From contig JAFDWH010000004.1 in assembly GCA_018268595.1 (NCBI GenBank), forward strand, positions 173,531 through 237,530: a DNA stretch of 64,000 bases, written 5' to 3'. This stretch comes from Actinomycetota bacterium. Lineage in GTDB: Bacteria; Actinomycetota; Thermoleophilia; Solirubrobacterales; Solirubrobacteraceae. How positions within the stretch are numbered: position 1 is the stretch's first letter; each line of letters opens with the position of its first letter. Under the pieces are notes generated by a model. It was not told where the DNA came from. It made no database searches and was given only the letters and a program-made list of their open reading frames with translations. This document shows positions 1 to 9,663 of this stretch, piece after piece. Position numbers and translations under genes: made by a program.

Positions 1-756
1 TTCCGCCAGGCGGCCGGCTCGATGATCGTGCAGGGCGCGCACGCGATCCGCGCGGGAGGCGCGCCGTCGTTCACGCCGCGCGAGGGGATGCGGCAGGACC
101 TGTTCCTGATCGAGCGCGCCGACCCGGTCGCGGCGCGCGCGGAGATCGCCGGGCTCGTGAGCCGGCGGCTGCCGGACCACTACGGCGTCGACCCGGTGAA
201 CGACGTGCAGGTGTTCGCGCCCGTCTACCGCGGCGAGCTGGGGATCGACGCGCTCAACGACGCGCTGCGCGCGGCGCTCAACCCGCACGGCGCGCCGGTC
301 GGCAACGGGCGCCTGCGGATCGGCGACAAGCTCATGCTCGTCGGCCGCAACCTGCACGAGCTGGGGATCATGAACGGGACCCTGCTGCGGCTGCTGGAGG
401 CGCTGGAGCCGGACGACGGCGACGACGAGGACGGCGGCGCGAGCGGACTGCTCGTCGCGACCGACGCCGGCGCGGTGATCGAGATCCCGCCGGGCGAGGT
501 CGGCAACCTGCGGCTCGCGTACGCCTGCTCGGTGCACCGCGGGCAGGGGATCGAGCTGCCGATCGCGATCGTCGTCGCGCACCCGGCCGCCGGCGGGCGC
601 TTCCTGCGCCGCGAGATGCTCTACACGGCGATCACGCGCGCCCGCACGGCGACGGTCGTCGTCGGCACCGGCGCGATGGTCGCGCGGGCGGCGGCGACGG
701 CCGACGTGGGCCGCCGCCACAGCCGGCTGGCGACGCGCCTGGCGCGAGCGGGCTAG
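1..756 (+). CDS. RecD2-like ATP-dependent DNA helicase, C-terminal part (gene enters from the left edge)
   Basis: The reading frame is open from the first base of the window, so only the last 251 codons are present. The visible part resembles the C-terminal half of RecD2/TraA-type superfamily 1B helicases: FRQAA near the edge, then the UvrD_C_2-like segment with SVHRGQG at about 530-550 and YTAITRAR at about 622-645, which correspond to the late helicase motifs that contact DNA and ATP. Walker A and the N-terminal domain lie outside the window, so RecD2 cannot be told from a conjugative relaxase-helicase here. The next gene starts 13 bases after the stop. Confidence 0.8.
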   Translation, partial: FRQAAGSMIVQGAHAIRAGGAPSFTPREGMRQDLFLIERADPVAARAEIAGLVSRRLPDHYGVDPVNDVQVFAPVYRGELGIDALNDALRAALNPHGAPVGNGRLRIGDKLMLVGRNLHELGIMNGTLLRLLEALEPDDGDDEDGGASGLLVATDAGAVIEIPPGEVGNLRLAYACSVHRGQGIELPIAIVVAHPAAGGRFLRREMLYTAITRARTATVVVGTGAMVARAAATADVGRRHSRLATRLARAG

Positions 757-769
757 CCTTCGCCGCCGC

Positions 770-1582
770 GTGAACGCGCTGCAAGCCATCGTCGAGGGGA
801 TCGTCCAGGGGCTCACCGAGTTCCTGCCGATCTCCTCGACCGCGCACCTGCGGATCGTGCCGGCGCTGCTCGGCTGGGACGACCCGGGCGCGGCCTTCAC
901 GGCTGTCGTGCAGCTCGGGACGATGGCGGCGGTGCTGCTCTACTTCCGCGGCGACCTGTGGAACATCGCGCGCGCGTGGCTCGCGGGCCTGCGCGACCCG
1001 GCCGAGCGCCGCACGCTCGACTCGCGGCTCGGCTGGTACATCGTGCTCGGCACGATCCCGATCGCCGTGCTGGGGCTCGCCTTCAAGAACCCGATCGAGC
1101 ACCAGTTCCGCAACCTGTACCTCGTCGGCGCGGCGCTGATCGTCTTCGGCCTCGCGATGGCGTACGTCGACGAGCGCGCCAAGCGCGAGCGCAAGCTCGA
1201 CAGACTCGACGCGAACGACGGCGCGTTCATCGGCTGCGCGCAGGCGCTCGCGCTCGTGCCCGGCGTCTCCCGCTCGGGCGCGACGATCTCCGCCGGCCTC
1301 TGGCGCGGGCTCGACCGCCCGGCGGCGGCGCGCTACTCGTTCCTGCTGTCGGTGCCCGCGGTCGTGCTGTCGGGCCTGTTCGAGCTGCGCCACGTCGGCA
1401 AAGGCGGCGCGCCGGTCGGCGCGACGGTCATCGCGGTGCTGCTCGCGTTCGTCGTCGGCTACGCCTCGATCGCGTTCCTGCTGCGCTACCTCGCGCGCCA
1501 CACGCTCGGCGTGTTCGTCGCCTACCGCATCGTCCTCGGCACGCTCGTGATCGCGCTGGCCGCGGCCGGCGCGATCTCGTAG
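770..1582 (+). CDS. uppP: Undecaprenyl-diphosphatase (UppP/BacA)
   Basis: Integral membrane phosphatase that dephosphorylates undecaprenyl pyrophosphate to recycle the lipid carrier for cell-wall and polysaccharide synthesis; loss or overexpression alters bacitracin sensitivity in characterised species. The 270-residue length is normal. Both catalytic signatures are present: the Glu-rich EGIVQGLTEFLPISS at residues 9-23 and PGVSRSGATIS at about 164-174. Several hydrophobic helices follow. The start is GTG; a TAGCCT hexamer (which includes the upstream stop codon) lies 10 bases before it and no ribosome binding site is evident. The 3' end overlaps the convergent glycosyltransferase gene by 61 bases. 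A carrier-recycling enzyme fits the lipid-linked glycan genes nearby. Confidence 0.95.
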   Translation: MNALQAIVEGIVQGLTEFLPISSTAHLRIVPALLGWDDPGAAFTAVVQLGTMAAVLLYFRGDLWNIARAWLAGLRDPAERRTLDSRLGWYIVLGTIPIAVLGLAFKNPIEHQFRNLYLVGAALIVFGLAMAYVDERAKRERKLDRLDANDGAFIGCAQALALVPGVSRSGATISAGLWRGLDRPAAARYSFLLSVPAVVLSGLFELRHVGKGGAPVGATVIAVLLAFVVGYASIAFLLRYLARHTLGVFVAYRIVLGTLVIALAAAGAIS

Positions 1583-2348
1583 TCGGCCTCCGGCAGGCGG
1601 CGCCGCAGCCGCGCCGGCGCGTCCGGGCGGCGGTAGTCGCCGCGCGACAGGTGGTGCTCGAGGAACACGTAGAGGACGATGAAGAGGTAGCGCGAGCCCA
1701 TCTCTCTCAGCGCCAGCTTCGAGGTGCCGGCCGTGCGGTCGCGCCACGACGTCGGCACGATCGCATATGAGAAGCCGCGCACGACCGCCTTCAGCGGCAG
1801 CTCGACGGTCAGGTTGAAGTGCGGCGAGAGGAACGGGCCGATCTGGTCGACGACCTCGCGCCGGTAGGCCTTGAACGCGTTCGTCGTGTCGTTGTAGCCG
1901 TGCCGGAACAGCAGCCGGATGCCAGTGTTGACGACGCGGTTGATCAGCAGCTTGAAGCGCGGGTAGCCGTCCACGCTCGCGCCCGGCATGAAGCGCGAGC
2001 CGAACGCGCAGTCGTAGCCCGCCTCCAGCACGCGGCAGTAGAGGACGAGGTCCTCGGGGTCGTCGGAGCCGTCCGCCATCACGATCGCGACCGCGTCGCC
2101 GGCGTACGCCTCCAGCCCGGCGCGCACGGCGTAGCCGAAGCCGTTCGGGTTAGGGTTGCGGATGCAGCGCACGCGCTCGTCCTCGGCCGCCACGCCCGCG
2201 ACCACCTGCGCCGTCCCGTCGCGCGAGGCGTCGTCGACCACGACGACCTCGTAGTCGAGCCGGTGACGGCGCAGCGCGGCGACGACGTCGTAGAGCGTCC
2301 GCTCGATCGTCTGCGCCTCGTCGTGCGCGGGGATCACGACCGACAGCC

Positions 2349-2352
<4 letters not shown>
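1522..2352 (-). CDS. Glycosyltransferase family 2 (polyprenol-phosphate sugar transferase type)
   Basis: A 276-residue GT-A fold enzyme that should transfer a sugar from a nucleotide donor, perhaps to a polyprenyl phosphate. The N-terminus has VVIPAHDEA (5-13), the acidic [10 protein letters not shown] around residues 38-47 and a DXD-like MADGSDDP near residue 90. The C-terminal half has the FGSRF and NAFKAYRR elements typical of DPM/ArnC-like enzymes but no clear multi-helix membrane domain. The start is GTG, overlapping the stop of the upstream epimerase gene as GTGA, so translation is probably coupled. The last 61 bases overlap uppP on the other strand. The sugar and acceptor cannot be told from sequence. 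Confidence 0.88.
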
Positions 2353-3425
<1,073 letters not shown>

Positions 3426-3444
3426 TCCCCGTTCCCCCTCTTTC

Positions 3445-4530
3445 TCACGATGTGCCGAGCGCCGCGCGCACGGCCTCGGCGTTGGCGCGGATCCACGCGG
3501 CGACGTCCTCCAGCACCTCGCGCGCACCGCGGCGCGGGCGCCAGTCCGTCAAGCCGAACAGGCGCGAGCAGTCGGAGACGTAGAGCGGGACGTCGCCCGG
3601 GCGCTCCGCGCCGGCCGGCCCGACGGGCAGCTCGCGTCCGCTGATCTCGCGGCACAGCGCGGTCGTCTCCAGCAGCGACAGCGAGCAGTCGCGCCCGCCG
3701 CCGACGTTCGCGGTGACGCCGTCCCAGCGCTCCGGCTCGCAGAGCTGGCGCTCGACGAGGTCGACGAGGTCCTCCACGTGCAGCAGGTCGCGGACCTGCT
3801 TGCCGCTGCCGCCGTAGCCGATGTAGGACAGCTCGCCGCCGAGCAGGTGCGCGAGCATCCAGTGCGTGAAGACGCCCTGGTCGACCTTCCCCATCTGCCA
3901 CGGCCCGGCGATCACGCCGCAGCGGTCGATCGCGGCGCGCACGCCGAACGCGTCGCGGTACTCGGCGACGAGCAGCTCGGCGGCGAGCTTCGTCGTGCCG
4001 TAGAGCGTGCGCGCGCCGTCGAGCGGGAAGTGCTCGGCGATGCCGCGCGGCGAGGCGCCGGCGAGCGGCTGCTCGGGCAGCAGCTCGAAGCGCGTCGCGG
4101 TCTCCTCGAACGCGAGCCGGTTGAGCGCCGCGACCGGGTAGACGCGGCTGGTCGAGAGGAACACGAGCTGCGCGTCGTGGCGGCGCGCCAGCTCGAGGCA
4201 GTGCCACGCCCCGACGAGGTTCGCGCGCAGCGCGTAGTCGGTCGCGCCGTCGCGGCCGGCCAGCGCGGACGGCTCGGCCGAGCACTCGACGATCGCCTGG
4301 CACGGGTCGAGCGCTTGGAGGTCGGCCGGCTCGCGCACGTCGCCGTGGACGAAGTGCACGCCGGCGGCGCGCAGCCGCGGGAGGTTCAGCTCCGAGCCGC
4401 GCCGCTTGAGGTTGTCGAGCGCGACGACGTCCCAGTCGCGGTGGCGCTCCGCGAGCGCGAGCGCGAGCGTCGCGCCGACGAAGCCGGCGCCGCCGGTGAT
4501 CAGCACGCGGTGCGCGGGGGCCGGGCTCAC
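3445..4530 (-). CDS. NAD-dependent sugar epimerase/dehydratase (extended SDR)
   Basis: A 361-residue extended SDR with [10 protein letters not shown] (11-20) for NAD binding, STSRVYP near 126-132 and a complete catalytic pair YGTTK (Y177, K181). The family acts on nucleotide sugars as epimerase or 4,6-dehydratase. The layout resembles the neighbouring SDR at 2349-3425, so the two may carry out successive steps or be old duplicates; this one keeps the tyrosine that the other lacks. The GTG start overlaps the stop of the upstream membrane-protein gene (GTGA). Substrate unknown. Confidence 0.85.
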   Translation of the reverse strand: MSPAPAHRVLITGGAGFVGATLALALAERHRDWDVVALDNLKRRGSELNLPRLRAAGVHFVHGDVREPADLQALDPCQAIVECSAEPSALAGRDGATDYALRANLVGAWHCLELARRHDAQLVFLSTSRVYPVAALNRLAFEETATRFELLPEQPLAGASPRGIAEHFPLDGARTLYGTTKLAAELLVAEYRDAFGVRAAIDRCGVIAGPWQMGKVDQGVFTHWMLAHLLGGELSYIGYGGSGKQVRDLLHVEDLVDLVERQLCEPERWDGVTANVGGGRDCSLSLLETTALCREISGRELPVGPAGAERPGDVPLYVSDCSRLFGLTDWRPRRGAREVLEDVAAWIRANAEAVRAALGTS

Positions 4531-6434
4531 GGCGCCCTCGCGACGGCCGGGATCGGGCGCAGCGGCACTTCCTCGAAGCGGTACGTGAGCGTGCCGCCCG
4601 GCTCGCCGCCGTCGCGCCCCACCGCTATGCGCGCCGGGCGCGCCGCCAGCGCGAACGCGCCCGGGTAGTCGAGTCGCGGCGGCGCGGACAGCAGCAGCCC
4701 GTCCGCAGCGGTCGCCGCGACGAGGCGGTAGCGCCTTGCGCCGAGCGCGATCCAGCGGCGCTCGGGTCGCAGCACGAGCGTCCGCAGCCGCTCGAGCCCC
4801 TGCGGACCGGCGCCCTCGACGCGGACGAGCACGAGCGCGTCGCGGCTGCGCGGCGCGGGCACGGGGACGGGCTGCCCCCAGCGGACGACGCGGGTGGCGA
4901 GCGGGCGGGGCGTGGCGCAGCGGTCGGACGCGCGCGCGAGCACCTGCCACACGTCCTCGGTGAGCAGCTGGCGGTAGCGACAGAAGATCTGCAGGGTCGC
5001 GAGCGGCGCCTCGAAGGTCGCGTCGCGCCCGTCGATCGCGGCCACGTCGGCGCGCACGATCCGCGCGGGCGCCCGCGCCGACGCGAGCATGCGCGCGCCC
5101 AGCCGGTCGAGCGCCGGCGTGTACGCGCCGTACGGCTCGAAGCTCGACAGCGGTCGCAGGTCGAGTCCGTAGGCGTAGGCCGCCTCCGCGAACAGGAACG
5201 GCCAGAACATCACGGGGCGCCCCCCGACCGCGGCTCTGATGCGCGGCGTGATGCGGTAGAGCGCCTGCAGCCGCCCGCGCAGGTCGGCCGTGAGGGCGTC
5301 CTGGCGCCCGGGGCTGACGAGCGTGCGGGCCTGGTCGGCGACGGCCGCGACGTTCGCGACCGGGTTCAGGCGCCGGACGACGTGATGCGCGCCAAGCACG
5401 CCGCCGATCGCCACGACGCCGGCCACGAGCGCGGCGAGGGCGGGCGCGAGCAGATGCGGCCGGCGCTGCAGCGGAAGCACCGCGAACAGCACGAGCAGGT
5501 CGCCGAAGAAGACCTCCAGATGGCCGCCGTCCTGCCGCACGAAGCCCTCCTTGAAGGAGAAGGCGGCGTAGACGAGCGCGAGCGCGAGCAGGCCGCAGCG
5601 GACGCGGCGGGCGAGGCCCTGCGTCACGAGCCAGCCGAGTGCGAGCGCGAGGCCGGCGAGCGCGAGCGCCGCCGCGAGCGCCCATGCGTGCGCCGCGTCG
5701 GCCGTGCCCATCGCAGCGGCGTAGCCGGCGACGATCTGCATGCCGTTGCGCACGTACGGCACGACGTCGGCGAGCGTCTGCCCCGTCGCGAGCCAGCCGG
5801 CGGCCGCGGCCGCGGCGAGCGCGCCGGCGAACGCGAATGCGTCGCGCCAACGGGGCCGTGCGGCCGACGTGACGAGCGCGACCGCCAGCAGCTCGATGCC
5901 GACGTTGAGCTTCCCGAGCAGCGCGACGCCGGTGAGCGCACCGAGCGCGAGCGGGAAGGCGCGGATCGGGGCGTCGTCGGGGCGCGTCAGCGCGAGCGCG
6001 CACCAGGTGAGCCCGAGCGCCGGCGCGAGGTCGCGCACGAGCGTGACCACGACGGCGGTGACCAGGGCCGCCGCGGCCAGCGGCAGCGCCCGGCGCAGCG
6101 CCGTCAGCAGCGCCAGCGCGAGCAGCACGTGCAGCAGCGCGACGTACAGCCACGACAGCGCGAGCACGTCGCCGTAGTAGAGCGAGGGGCCGTACCACGT
6201 GTCGAGGAAGCCGAGCGGTCCGTAGCTCCAGACGATCTGGTCGCCGAAGCGCATCCCGTGCTCGGCGGCGTAGGCGAGGCCGGCGACCCAGCTCCAGTCG
6301 GCGCCGACGCCCGGCGCGATCGACGCCACCGGCCACGTGACGAGCGCGACCGCGGCGACGACGCCTGCGACGCCGACGGCCTTCCCCCGATCGCGCGGGC
6401 GCGCGATCACGCGTTGTGCAGTGGCCCCCTCCAC
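4527..6434 (-). CDS. Large polytopic membrane protein, possible GT-C-type glycosyltransferase
   Basis: 635 residues. About ten hydrophobic segments in the first 370 residues are followed by a mostly soluble C-terminal region of about 260 residues. The loop after the first helix contains GADWSW and a short aromatic-acidic stretch. This layout (membrane bundle plus periplasmic tail) resembles GT-C fold mannosyl/arabinosyl transferases that use polyprenyl-phosphate sugars, but I see no diagnostic DE or EE motif, so the assignment is weak. The start is GTG, with a CATAAT hexamer at 6449-6444 as a possible -10 element. First gene of a leftward run with two SDRs and a GT2. Confidence 0.7.
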   Translation of the reverse strand: MEGATAQRVIARPRDRGKAVGVAGVVAAVALVTWPVASIAPGVGADWSWVAGLAYAAEHGMRFGDQIVWSYGPLGFLDTWYGPSLYYGDVLALSWLYVALLHVLLALALLTALRRALPLAAAALVTAVVVTLVRDLAPALGLTWCALALTRPDDAPIRAFPLALGALTGVALLGKLNVGIELLAVALVTSAARPRWRDAFAFAGALAAAAAAGWLATGQTLADVVPYVRNGMQIVAGYAAAMGTADAAHAWALAAALALAGLALALGWLVTQGLARRVRCGLLALALVYAAFSFKEGFVRQDGGHLEVFFGDLLVLFAVLPLQRRPHLLAPALAALVAGVVAIGGVLGAHHVVRRLNPVANVAAVADQARTLVSPGRQDALTADLRGRLQALYRITPRIRAAVGGRPVMFWPFLFAEAAYAYGLDLRPLSSFEPYGAYTPALDRLGARMLASARAPARIVRADVAAIDGRDATFEAPLATLQIFCRYRQLLTEDVWQVLARASDRCATPRPLATRVVRWGQPVPVPAPRSRDALVLVRVEGAGPQGLERLRTLVLRPERRWIALGARRYRLVAATAADGLLLSAPPRLDYPGAFALAARPARIAVGRDGGEPGGTLTYRFEEVPLRPIPAVARAP

Positions 6435-6508
6435 CGTACGCTGATTATGGTCGATCTTTGCACTTCTATGTGGTGTGTCGAGTCGAGGGGGATTCCGGGG
6501 GAGTCGTC

Positions 6509-7156
6509 GTGAACTACGAGCGCATCTATCGCTACCGCTTCCGCGACACGCGCCAGGCGGACCGCGCGGCCGTCTGGCGCGAGCTCGCCGCGTTCGTGCA
6601 CGCGCAGCTCGGCGCGCCGGAGCGGGTGCTCGACCCGGCGGCCGGGCGCGGCGAGTTCATCAACGCGGTGCCGGCGCGCGAGCGCTGGGCCGTCGACCTG
6701 GTGGCGCACGCGGAGGGGACGATCGAAACGGGCGTGCGACTGGTGGTGGCGGACGTGTTCGACGCCGAACTGCCGGCCGAGCACTTCGACGCCGTGTGGG
6801 TGTCGAACTTCCTCGAGCATCTGCCGACCCAGGAGGCGGTGGCGGCGTTCCTGGAGCGGATGCACGGGCTGCTGCGTCCCGGCGGGCGGATCGCGGTGAT
6901 CGGCCCGAACTTCCGCTACTGCGCGAAGGAGTACTTCGACATGGCGGACCACACGGTCGTCCTCACGCACCGCGCGCTCGCCGAGCACCTCTACGGGGCC
7001 GGCTTCGAGCCGGAGCGCGTCGAGGCGCGCTTCCTGCCCTACTCGTTCACGGGCCGCCTGCCCGCCTCGGCGCGCCTGACGCGCGCGTACCTGCACACGC
7101 CGGCCGCGTGGTGGCTGCTGGGCAAGCAGTTCCTCGCGATCGCACGGCGGCCGTAG
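6509..7156 (+). CDS. Class I SAM-dependent methyltransferase
   Basis: A 215-residue protein with the methyltransferase fold: motif I VLDPAAGRGEF near residues 32-42, a following acidic strand (AVDLVAH), FDAVWVSNFLEHL as motif IV, and LRPGGRIAVIGPN as the post-motif strand. The GTG at 6509 is preceded by GGGGGA and GGGGGAG stretches at a sensible distance; the in-frame extension upstream to 6416 is not protein-like. It is divergent from the membrane protein at 4527-6434 across about 75 bases that are unusually AT-rich for this window. The acceptor is unknown; a sugar or lipid of the envelope pathway is likely. Confidence 0.85.
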   Translation: MNYERIYRYRFRDTRQADRAAVWRELAAFVHAQLGAPERVLDPAAGRGEFINAVPARERWAVDLVAHAEGTIETGVRLVVADVFDAELPAEHFDAVWVSNFLEHLPTQEAVAAFLERMHGLLRPGGRIAVIGPNFRYCAKEYFDMADHTVVLTHRALAEHLYGAGFEPERVEARFLPYSFTGRLPASARLTRAYLHTPAAWWLLGKQFLAIARRP

Positions 7157-7178
7157 GCCGGGTGCGCGTGCCGCCGCG

Positions 7179-7565
7179 TCAGCGCCGGCCGGGCTGCCGC
7201 CGGTGTTGCTCGGCCACCTGCGCAGCCCACGCAGCGGTCCAGCCCTCGCGCGCGCGTCTCCACTGCTCGCCGAGGCGACCCTCGACGTATTCGACCATCC
7301 GCAGCCACGCCAGCGCGCGGTCGTAGTCGCCTTCGCGCGCGGCGCGCTGCGCCCAGCGCAGCGACTGGCGGATCGCGAGCGCGTGGCGCTCGTCGGCCGA
7401 GATGCGGCCTGCCGGGGCGGCCCGCCTGCCCGCGTCGCTGCGGACGGCGCCGTCCCCGAGCCGCGGATCCGCCGCGGCCCGGGCCGCGCGGATCGCGGGG
7501 AACATCGGCGTCAACCGGCGCGCCGAGGACCGGCGTGTCGCTCTCTGCTCGCGTTCTGTGCGCAT
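7179..7565 (-). CDS. Small hypothetical protein, charged and helical
   Basis: 128 residues, rich in Arg and Ala. The C-terminal half reads like a short helical repeat, with ALAIRQSLRWAQRAARE, ALAWLRMVEYVEG and WRRAREGW. I recall similar short proteins from related genomes but know no function. No signal peptide or membrane segment. The ATG start is preceded by GAGAGCGAG. It stands alone, convergent with the methyltransferase gene. Confidence 0.6.
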   Translation of the reverse strand: MRTEREQRATRRSSARRLTPMFPAIRAARAAADPRLGDGAVRSDAGRRAAPAGRISADERHALAIRQSLRWAQRAAREGDYDRALAWLRMVEYVEGRLGEQWRRAREGWTAAWAAQVAEQHRRQPGRR

Positions 7566-8303
7566 CGACTCGCTCTCTTTCGCTCGAGAAGGTGGCGGCG
7601 GACGGGCGGACGCCGGACCGCGATGCCGTCCACGGCCATGCTGCCCGCCGAGGCGCGCGCGTCCGGCGCGCAGCTCCCATCCAGCTTCCGTGCCCGCATC
7701 CCTGCATGCCCCGGGACGGCCTGGCGCGGCTCGGGAGGCGCGCGCCTGGCTCCCACCGGACGAACGACGCCGCGCCCGCCCGCCGGCTCGCCCCGGCCCG
7801 AGGCAGAGTCAGGGCCGGGACGCGACGCCGCCATGTGAGCGTCGGGTTGGCGGCGTCAGCTCAGTTTGTGCTCTCTGCAAGTCCCCTCGCGCCCGGCCCG
7901 GGCCCGCTCCACGAGCCTCGCGCCTCCGCCCATCCGCACCTCCACCTTGCGGGCCACACGTACAGGACCCGCCTACCCCAGGCCCCCCACCCTGGGAAAC
8001 ATGGTCGCGAGCGGCAATCAGCCAGGTTGCCGGTCCGCACGGTCGAGCGCTCCCGTCTGCGCGATCACGGGCGCGTCGGCGCGCGCCCAGGAGATCGGGG
8101 AACGTACACGGCTCTCGATTGGCCGCCGAGACACCGCGATAGCTCAGGCATCCCAGTCCGTTGACGTACCTCTTTCCGGTCGCTAGCGTGGCTGGCGAGG
8201 CCGGGAAGTGGATCGGCTTGCTCGGGGAAAGGGGGCTCTCGACGCGACCGCCGCGCCTGCGTACGCGCGCGGCTTCTCGACAACGAACCCACGGAGAGAT
8301 GCG
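7566..8303. other. 738-base region without a convincing gene
   Basis: ORFs on both strands here have low-complexity, Arg/Pro/Ala-rich translations and no start signals, so I call none of them. The base composition is less extreme than in flanking genes. The right end holds the promoter of the secreted-protein gene at 8304 and about 108 bases of its probable leader. I looked for tRNA, RNase P, SRP and tmRNA landmarks and saw none. A short non-coding RNA cannot be excluded. Confidence 0.5.
8161..8189 (+). promoter_or_regulatory. Sigma-70-type promoter for the secreted protein at 8304
   Basis: TTGACG at 8161-8166, a 17-base spacer and TAGCGT at 8184-8189 match a housekeeping actinobacterial promoter well. 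It is one of the few places in the window with both a -35 and a -10 box. It predicts a start near 8196 and a leader of about 108 bases. Confidence 0.5.
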
Positions 8304-8948
8304 ATGCGGACACGCAGCAGGCTCCTGCTGACAGCCCTCGCCGCCGCCCTCGTCATGGCCACGGCCATCGACGTCGCCAGTGCAGGCCACTTCAGCAGCA
8401 GCGAACAGAGATACAGGGCCACCTGGGGCAGCCTTGAATTCGGCGGCTACACGGCAACCATCAGATGCATGGCCACGATGGAAGGCTCCTTTCACTACAG
8501 GAGCTTCGCGAAGACGCCTGAAGCGCTAGTGGGCTACGTTACCCAGGCCACGATCAGGCACCCCTGCACCGGCGGAGAAGTGTGGTTCTACAACGGCGTT
8601 GAAGTGCTAGAAGGCACGACGCTTTCGAACTCCTTGCCATGGCACATCCGCTATGAATCTTTCGAAGGCGTCCTACCGAACATAACGGTGATAACAGACC
8701 GGCTCGTTGGCGTGAGATTCCTAGCCAAAGGGGAATTCCTCGGCCTCACTATCAGGTGCAACTACACCACTACGGCTACGGAAGTCGCGAAAAGCGTACT
8801 AGGGCGCGAAATACTCAGGGCCGTACGGGAACTAGTGATCGACGGAAGAATAAGGTCGGAAACCGGCGGCTGTCCCACGATAACGATGCTGGGCAGCGGA
8901 CCATTCACGACACCAGGTGGCGCCAGGGTCACCATCACCCTAATATGA
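8304..8948 (+). CDS. Secreted four-cysteine protein of unknown function (paralog of 9016-9663)
   Basis: 214 residues. It starts with a clear signal peptide (MRTRSRLLLTALAAALVM, then AxA-like ASAG near residue 29), so it is exported. The mature part begins SSSEQR and has four cysteines in fixed contexts (IRCMAT, HPCTGG, IRCNYT, GGCPTI), which suggests two disulfides, and ends VTITLI. The ATG at 8304 is preceded by GGAGAG. Codon use is unlike the rest of the window: nearly all Arg are AGA/AGG, all Glu are GAA, and CTA and ATA are common. The convergent gene at 9016-9663 encodes a close relative. I recall this family as expanded in Solirubrobacterales; function unknown. Confidence 0.85.
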   Translation: MRTRSRLLLTALAAALVMATAIDVASAGHFSSSEQRYRATWGSLEFGGYTATIRCMATMEGSFHYRSFAKTPEALVGYVTQATIRHPCTGGEVWFYNGVEVLEGTTLSNSLPWHIRYESFEGVLPNITVITDRLVGVRFLAKGEFLGLTIRCNYTTTATEVAKSVLGREILRAVRELVIDGRIRSETGGCPTITMLGSGPFTTPGGARVTITLI

Positions 8949-8969
8949 CGCGCTAACCGTTGCGGAGGG

Positions 8970-9000
8970 TCGCGGGTGGGCGCCGTGCGCCCACCCGCGA
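8970..9000. terminator. Bidirectional hairpin terminator between the two secreted paralogs
   Basis: A perfect 13-base inverted repeat (8970-8982 with 8988-9000) closes a 5-base loop, CCGTG. It lies midway between two convergent stop codons and could stop transcription from both sides. It has no T tract, as is usual in high-GC actinobacteria. Confidence 0.75.
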
Positions 9001-9015
9001 GTCGCTCGGCGGGCC

Positions 9016-9663
9016 CTATATTAGGGTGACCGAAATGCTCGCACCGAGCGGTGTGGTAATTACGCCGGCGCCATGCTTGGTTACGCTTGGACACCCGCCG
9101 GTTTCCGACCTTATGGTCCCTCCGGCTTCGGTCGTGGTCAGCGCCCTCGTGCTGACGTTGCGAGTCACTCTTCCGATCAACGGTTCGGTCGCCGTGCTGG
9201 TGTAGAGGCACCTGATGGTAATCCCGAGGAACGACGCCTTGGCTAGCCATCTCGCCCCGACGAGTCTGTCTATTATCCCTGTTATGTTGGGTAGCGTTCC
9301 TTCGAAGGATTCGTAGCGAATGTGCCACGGCAACGTGTTGGGAACTGTCGTGCCTTCTAGGACTTCGACGCCGTTGTACGACCAGGCTTCCCCACCGGTG
9401 CATGGGTGCCTGACCGTCACGCCGGTCACGTATCCGGCTAGCGCTTCCGCGGTCTTCGCCGACGTTCTGCTGTGATACGAGCCTTCGATTGTGACGCTGC
9501 AACTTATGTTTGCGGCGAAGCCCGATGCTTCGAGCCTCGCCCACGTGACTCTGAACCTCTGTTCGCTGCTCGAGAGTCGCCCGGCGCTGGCCGAGCCCAC
9601 GGCCGCGGCAAGGACGAACGCGGCGGCGAGGGCGGTCAGCAGGAGCTTGCTGCGTGTTCGCAT
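9016..9663 (-). CDS. Secreted four-cysteine protein of unknown function (paralog of 8304-8948)
   Basis: 215 residues, clearly homologous to the convergent neighbour over its full length: signal peptide MRTRSKLLLTALAAAFV with cleavage near SASAG, then SSSEQRF, four cysteines in the same contexts (ISCSVT, HPCTGG, IRCLYT, GGCPSV), the shared LPWHIRYESFEG block and the end VTLI. The ATG is preceded by GAAAGGATC. Codon use is also less GC-biased than in housekeeping genes. The pair looks like an inverted duplication, with diverged middle and C-terminal parts. The four cysteines point to a disulfide-stabilised extracellular domain; no enzymatic motif seen. Confidence 0.85.
   Translation of the reverse strand: MRTRSKLLLTALAAAFVLAAAVGSASAGRLSSSEQRFRVTWARLEASGFAANISCSVTIEGSYHSRTSAKTAEALAGYVTGVTVRHPCTGGEAWSYNGVEVLEGTTVPNTLPWHIRYESFEGTLPNITGIIDRLVGARWLAKASFLGITIRCLYTSTATEPLIGRVTRNVSTRALTTTEAGGTIRSETGGCPSVTKHGAGVITTPLGASISVTLI

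Noticed and set aside
6434..6509. A full promoter for the leftward operon with CATAAT as -10
   Set aside because: The -10 hexamer is decent but nothing like TTGACA lies 16-18 bases upstream, and the spacing to the GTG is not special, so I mention it only in the gene entry.
7809..8495. A 228-codon minus-strand frame over the 8304 promoter and start
   Set aside because: Overlaps the signal-peptide region of a supported gene; no conserved features and no start signal.
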